Assembly (NCBI GenBank): GCA_017527365.1
Contig: JAFXQD010000047.1
Coordinates: 1-51,139 of the forward strand
DNA length: 51,139 nt
Source of the DNA: Oscillibacter sp.
GTDB taxonomy: Bacteria; Bacillota; Clostridia; Oscillospirales; Oscillospiraceae
Direction of reading: 5' to 3'
Shown here one piece after another: positions 48,188-51,139 of the stretch (position 1 is the first letter of the stretch; each line of letters opens with the position of its first letter). The translations under genes and the position numbers were made by a program. Below the pieces are notes generated by a model. The model was not told where the DNA came from, searched no databases, and worked only from the letters and a program-made list of their open reading frames with translations.

Positions 48188-50245
48188 TTGGAAGTGATAT
48201 TGGCGAAAAGCGCGGGGTTCTGTTACGGCGTGCGGCGGGCGGTGGAACTGGCGGAACAGACCGCCAAGGAGCGCGGCGGATGTTATCTGCTGGGCGACTT
48301 GATACACAACGCCCATGTCATCGACGAATTGTCGGCGCTGGGGGCGCGGACGGTCCCGGACGCGTCGGCGCTGGCGCCGGGGGATACGGTCGTTATCCGC
48401 TCCCACGGCGAACGGAAAAGCATATTGGACGATTTGTCGGCGCGTGGGATTGATTGCGTAAACGCGACCTGCCCGAACGTGCGCAGGATACAGGAGCTCG
48501 TCGCGGAGGCGGAGCGCGAAGGGCGGCGGGCGGTTATCATCGGGGAGCCGAACCACCCGGAAGTCATGAGCGCGGCGAGCTTTTGCGAACGTCCCGCAGT
48601 ACTCGAAAACCCGGACGCCGTGCGGGATTGGCTGGAAAAAACGCCGGATTCCCGCGAAATCCCGGTGACGGTCGCGGCGCAGACGACGTGCGTCCGGGAA
48701 ATTTTTGAAAATTCATGGAAAATCTTAAAAAAAGAGTGTACAGACGCGAAAAAATATGATACAATCTGTAACGCCACGCGAAGGCGCCAAGCGGAGGCGA
48801 CGGAAATCGCCGCCCGCGTCGGCGTCATGGCGGTGGTCGGGGACCGCAAAAGCGCCAACACGCGCCACTTAGCCGACATCTGCCGCAAGCTCTGCCCGAA
48901 AACCGTCCAAATCGAGACGGCGGCGGAGCTGTCGCTGGAGATGTTCGACGGCTGCGCGGTCGCGGGGCTTACGGCGGGCGCGTCCACGCCTGCGGGCATC
49001 ATTAAGGAGGTATTAGCAACCATGAGCGAAGAATTTACCAACGAAGCGGTAGTGGGCAGCGCGGAGCCCGCTACGGAAGAAGCCGCCCCGGTCGCGGCGG
49101 AGCCTGCCGCCGAGACGCAAGCCCCGGCGGAGCCTGTCGCCGAAGCGGACGCCCCCGCCAAGGAGGAGACCGCCAACGAATTTGAAGAAATGCTGAACAA
49201 GCAGTCCTTCCGGACTTTGAATACAGGCGAGAAGGTCACGGGCATTGTGAGGGCGATTACCTCGAAGGAAGTGGAAGTGGACGTTGGCGCCAAACAGACC
49301 GCTTACATTAAGTTCAGCGAGCTGACCGACGACCCCAACGCCAACCCGGAGGACATCGTGCATGTGGGCGACGAAATCGAAGCCTATATTGTGCGCGTCA
49401 ACGACGTGGAAGGGTTCGCGGAGCTGTCCAAGCGCCGCCTCGACGCCCAGAAGAAGTGGGAGGAAGTCGAGAAGGCGGTTGAGAACAAGACGGTGCACGA
49501 GGGCGTCGTGACGGAGGAGAACAAGGGCGGCATTGTGGTTTCCGTGGACGGAATCCGCGTGTTCGTCCCGGCGTCGCAGAGCGGCAAGCCTCGCGGCGCG
49601 GACCTGTCCGCCATGAAGGGGCAGACGGTCAAGCTCCGCATTACGGAGTTCAACCGCGCCCGCCGCCGCGTCGTCGGCTCCATCCGCGCCGTCGCCGACG
49701 AGGAGCGCCGCGCCGCGCAGGAAAAGGTGTGGTCGTCGATTGAAGTCGGCAAGCGCTATACGGGCGTCGTCAAGTCCATGACCTCCTACGGCGTGTTCGT
49801 GGACATCGGCGGCGTGGACGGCATGGTGCACATTTCCGAATTGAGCTGGAGCCGCATTAAAGACCCGAAGGAAGTCTGCAAAGTCGGCGACACGCTGGAA
49901 GTGTACGTGATTAACTTTGACCCCGAACGCCGCAAGATTTCCTTGGGCGTCAAGGACCACAACCGCGACCCGTGGCAGGACTTCCTCAACACTTACGGCG
50001 TCGGCGACGTGGCGTCCGTGCGCATTGTGAAGCTCATGCCGTTCGGCGCGTTCGCGGAAGTCGTGCCGGGCGTGGACGGCCTGATTCACATCTCCCAGAT
50101 TGCCGACCACCGCGTCGAGAAGCCGGAGGACGAGCTGTCCGAGGGGCAGGTCGTCAACGCGAAAATCACGAACATTGACGAAGAGCGGCAGAAGATTTCC
50201 CTGTCCATCCGTCAGGCGCCCCGGCAGTCCTACGAAGAGGAATAA
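48188..50245 (+). CDS. ispH-rpsA: Bifunctional IspH (HMBPP reductase) and ribosomal protein S1
   Basis: A 685-codon fusion known from Clostridia. Residues 1-278 are IspH, making IPP and DMAPP, with Fe-S cysteines Cys12, Cys95 and Cys194 (AGFCYGV, NATCPNV, DTICNATRRR). Residues 279-685 are S1: an acidic linker, then four S1 repeats (LNTGEKVTGIVRAITSKEVE, VHEGVVTEENKGGIVVSV, VGKRYTGVVKSMTSYGVFVD, GVGDVASVRIVKLMPFGAFA), two fewer than Proteobacteria. Start is TTG 48188, 8 bases after AAGGAGG. An internal Shine-Dalgarno with ATG at 49022 and an internal promoter-like sequence could give S1 alone. A terminator ends the run. Confidence 0.92.
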   Translation: MEVILAKSAGFCYGVRRAVELAEQTAKERGGCYLLGDLIHNAHVIDELSALGARTVPDASALAPGDTVVIRSHGERKSILDDLSARGIDCVNATCPNVRRIQELVAEAEREGRRAVIIGEPNHPEVMSAASFCERPAVLENPDAVRDWLEKTPDSREIPVTVAAQTTCVREIFENSWKILKKECTDAKKYDTICNATRRRQAEATEIAARVGVMAVVGDRKSANTRHLADICRKLCPKTVQIETAAELSLEMFDGCAVAGLTAGASTPAGIIKEVLATMSEEFTNEAVVGSAEPATEEAAPVAAEPAAETQAPAEPVAEADAPAKEETANEFEEMLNKQSFRTLNTGEKVTGIVRAITSKEVEVDVGAKQTAYIKFSELTDDPNANPEDIVHVGDEIEAYIVRVNDVEGFAELSKRRLDAQKKWEEVEKAVENKTVHEGVVTEENKGGIVVSVDGIRVFVPASQSGKPRGADLSAMKGQTVKLRITEFNRARRRVVGSIRAVADEERRAAQEKVWSSIEVGKRYTGVVKSMTSYGVFVDIGGVDGMVHISELSWSRIKDPKEVCKVGDTLEVYVINFDPERRKISLGVKDHNRDPWQDFLNTYGVGDVASVRIVKLMPFGAFAEVVPGVDGLIHISQIADHRVEKPEDELSEGQVVNAKITNIDEERQKISLSIRQAPRQSYEEE
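48737..48765 (+). promoter_or_regulatory. Promoter-like sequence inside ispH, upstream of the S1 part
   Basis: TGTACA at 48737-48742, 17-bp spacer ending in TGA (extended -10), TACAAT at 48760-48765, in an AT-rich island within GC-rich coding sequence. It would give a leader of about 250 bases to the S1 ATG. Confidence 0.5.
49004..49024 (+). promoter_or_regulatory. Internal ribosome-binding site and start for ribosomal protein S1
   Basis: AAGGAGG at 49004-49010, 11 bases before ATG 49022 (Met279 of the fusion), in frame with S1. This could give S1 free of IspH. Confidence 0.65.
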
Positions 50246-50261
50246 GCGTTCCGATTCGCCC

Positions 50262-50293
50262 GCCCCTCCCCGCGTCGCGGGGAGGGGCTTTTC
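50262..50293 (+). terminator. Terminator after ispH-S1
   Basis: Twelve-bp stem GCCCCTCCCCGC (50262-50273) with GCGGGGAGGGGC (50277-50288), then TTTT. A second weaker palindrome (CCGG...TTTTCCGG) at about 50306-50333 precedes fumC. Confidence 0.92.
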
Positions 50294-50356
50294 GCCCGCC
50301 CGCGCCGGGAAAACCAGCCGCGCCTTTTCCGGCTATTCCGAACAAGGAGGAACGAC

Positions 50357-51139
50357 ATGAAGGAGAGAATAGAGCACGACACCATGGGGGAAATCGCCGT
50401 GCCCGCCGAGCATTGCTGGGGGGCGCAGACGCAGAGAAGCCTTGAGCATTTCAAAATCGGCGGGGAGCGACAGCCGAAAGAGATTATCACGGCGTTCGCG
50501 TACTTGAAGGAGGCTTGCGCCCGCGCCAACGCCGACGCCGGGATTTTGAGCGCGGAACAGGCGGACGCTATCGCCGGCGTTTGCGGGGAAATCCGCGCCG
50601 GGAAATGGGACGGCGAGTTTCCGCTTGTCGTGTGGCAGACGGGAAGCGGCACCCAAACTAATATGAACGTCAACGAGGTTATCGCGCATTTATGCGCGGA
50701 GCGCGGCGTAAAACTGCACCCCAACGACCATGTGAACGCGTCGCAGTCGAGCAACGACACCTACCCTTCCGCGCTGCATATCGCGGCGGCGCTGTCGGTC
50801 GAGCGCGGCGTGATTCCGGCGGCGGAACGCCTCGCGGACGCGTTCGCAAAGCTGGAAGGCGCGTATCCCGGCTTAATCCGCATAGGGCGGACGCACTTGC
50901 AGGATGCAACGCCGCTGAAATTCGCGCAGGAGGTCTCCGGATGGCGGGAACTCGTGAGCGCGCCCTGCCGTATGCTCCGCGCCGCGTTGCCGGAGTTGCG
51001 CCGCTTGGCGATTGGCGGCACGGCTGTCGGCACGGGGCTGAACGCCCCCAAGGGCTACGACGAGGCTGTGTGCGCCCGCCTGCGGGAATTGACGGGCGTC
51101 GATTTCCGCCCCGACGAGAACAAGTTCCACGCCCTGACC
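50357..51139 (+). CDS. fumC: Class II fumarate hydratase, 5' part (truncated by window)
   Basis: The first 261 codons of an oxygen-stable fumarase that interconverts fumarate and malate. Signatures: GEIAVPAEHCWGAQTQRSLE at the N-terminus, WQTGSGTQTNMNVNEV, NDHVNASQSSNDTYPSALHI and the active-site GRTHLQDATPLKFAQE. The mobile GSxxMPxKxN loop lies beyond the right edge. An aspartase of the same superfamily is possible, but these motifs favour fumarase. ATG 50357 is 6 bases after AAGGAGG. Confidence 0.93.
   Translation, partial: MKERIEHDTMGEIAVPAEHCWGAQTQRSLEHFKIGGERQPKEIITAFAYLKEACARANADAGILSAEQADAIAGVCGEIRAGKWDGEFPLVVWQTGSGTQTNMNVNEVIAHLCAERGVKLHPNDHVNASQSSNDTYPSALHIAAALSVERGVIPAAERLADAFAKLEGAYPGLIRIGRTHLQDATPLKFAQEVSGWRELVSAPCRMLRAALPELRRLAIGGTAVGTGLNAPKGYDEAVCARLRELTGVDFRPDENKFHALT

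Noticed and set aside
1..51139. tRNA, rRNA, prophage or insertion sequence
   Set aside because: No cloverleaf, rRNA signature, integrase or transposase was seen by eye.

Overview
The window is a 51 kb chromosomal stretch of GC-rich DNA from an anaerobic, endospore-forming member of the Clostridia, most plausibly an Oscillospiraceae-like gut bacterium (an inference). Spore-related genes (CwlJ-type hydrolase with a GerQ-like partner, DUF2953/YtfI with GerW/YtfJ, DacF), the ispH-ribosomal protein S1 fusion, clostridial-type thiolase, rubrerythrin and PTS sugar uptake all point that way. No rRNA, tRNA, CRISPR array or transposase was seen. Starts were chosen by Shine-Dalgarno spacing; several genes begin with TTG or GTG.

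Layout. 0-0.6 kb: 3' end of an iron-containing alcohol dehydrogenase. 0.7-5.5 kb: trehalose island (treR, EIIBCA permease, trehalose-6-phosphate hydrolase). 5.6-7.5 kb: rubrerythrin, then the cwlJ-gerQ germination pair. 7.6-9.7 kb: iolD alone. 9.9-14.7 kb: mtaB, a NYN/PIN-like nuclease, a cysteine desulfurase-like enzyme and a GtrII-type membrane protein. 14.9-17.9 kb: ftsE-ftsX-M23 hydrolase operon on the minus strand. 18.0-19.9 kb: accessory patch with a MITE-like palindromic element, a promoter-led structured RNA/leader, an orphan AT-richer secreted protein and a CAP-domain protein. 19.9-25.5 kb: inositol genes iolE-iolB-(TPR/YD-repeat secreted protein)-iolG on the minus strand, with a divergent second Gfo/Idh dehydrogenase. 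25.6-26.3 kb: SLH protein. 26.4-31.4 kb: five-gene Opp/Dpp/Nik ABC transporter with ATGA overlaps. 31.4-34.7 kb: histidine phosphatase-GNAT fusion, thiolase, DtxR-family regulator. 34.7-39.2 kb: M16 peptidase pair (YmfF/YmfH-like) and an in-frame lgt-folD fusion. 39.3-50.3 kb: long co-directional housekeeping run M50 protease-scpA-scpB-DUF2953-gerW-dacF-rluB-HI0933-cmk-plsC-ispH/S1. 50.4 kb-end: 5' part of class II fumarase.

Genes working together: trehalose is taken up as trehalose-6-phosphate and hydrolysed, under TreR. IolG, IolE, IolD and IolB would carry inositol to 2-deoxy-5-keto-D-gluconate; kinase and aldolase are not in the window. iolD and the iolE operon lie 16 kb apart but share a near-identical palindrome that looks like a LacI-type operator. 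FtsEX would control the M23 hydrolase, and ScpAB would work with SMC in chromosome segregation.

Most worth a second look: the ncRNA/attenuator at 18.28-18.56 kb, whose closing stem and terminator hairpin exclude each other; the shared inositol operator; the lgt-folD fusion that keeps an internal ribosome-binding site; the promoter and start site inside ispH ahead of S1; the long acidic-then-basic tail on ScpB; and the mosaic TPR/YD-repeat secreted protein in the inositol operon.
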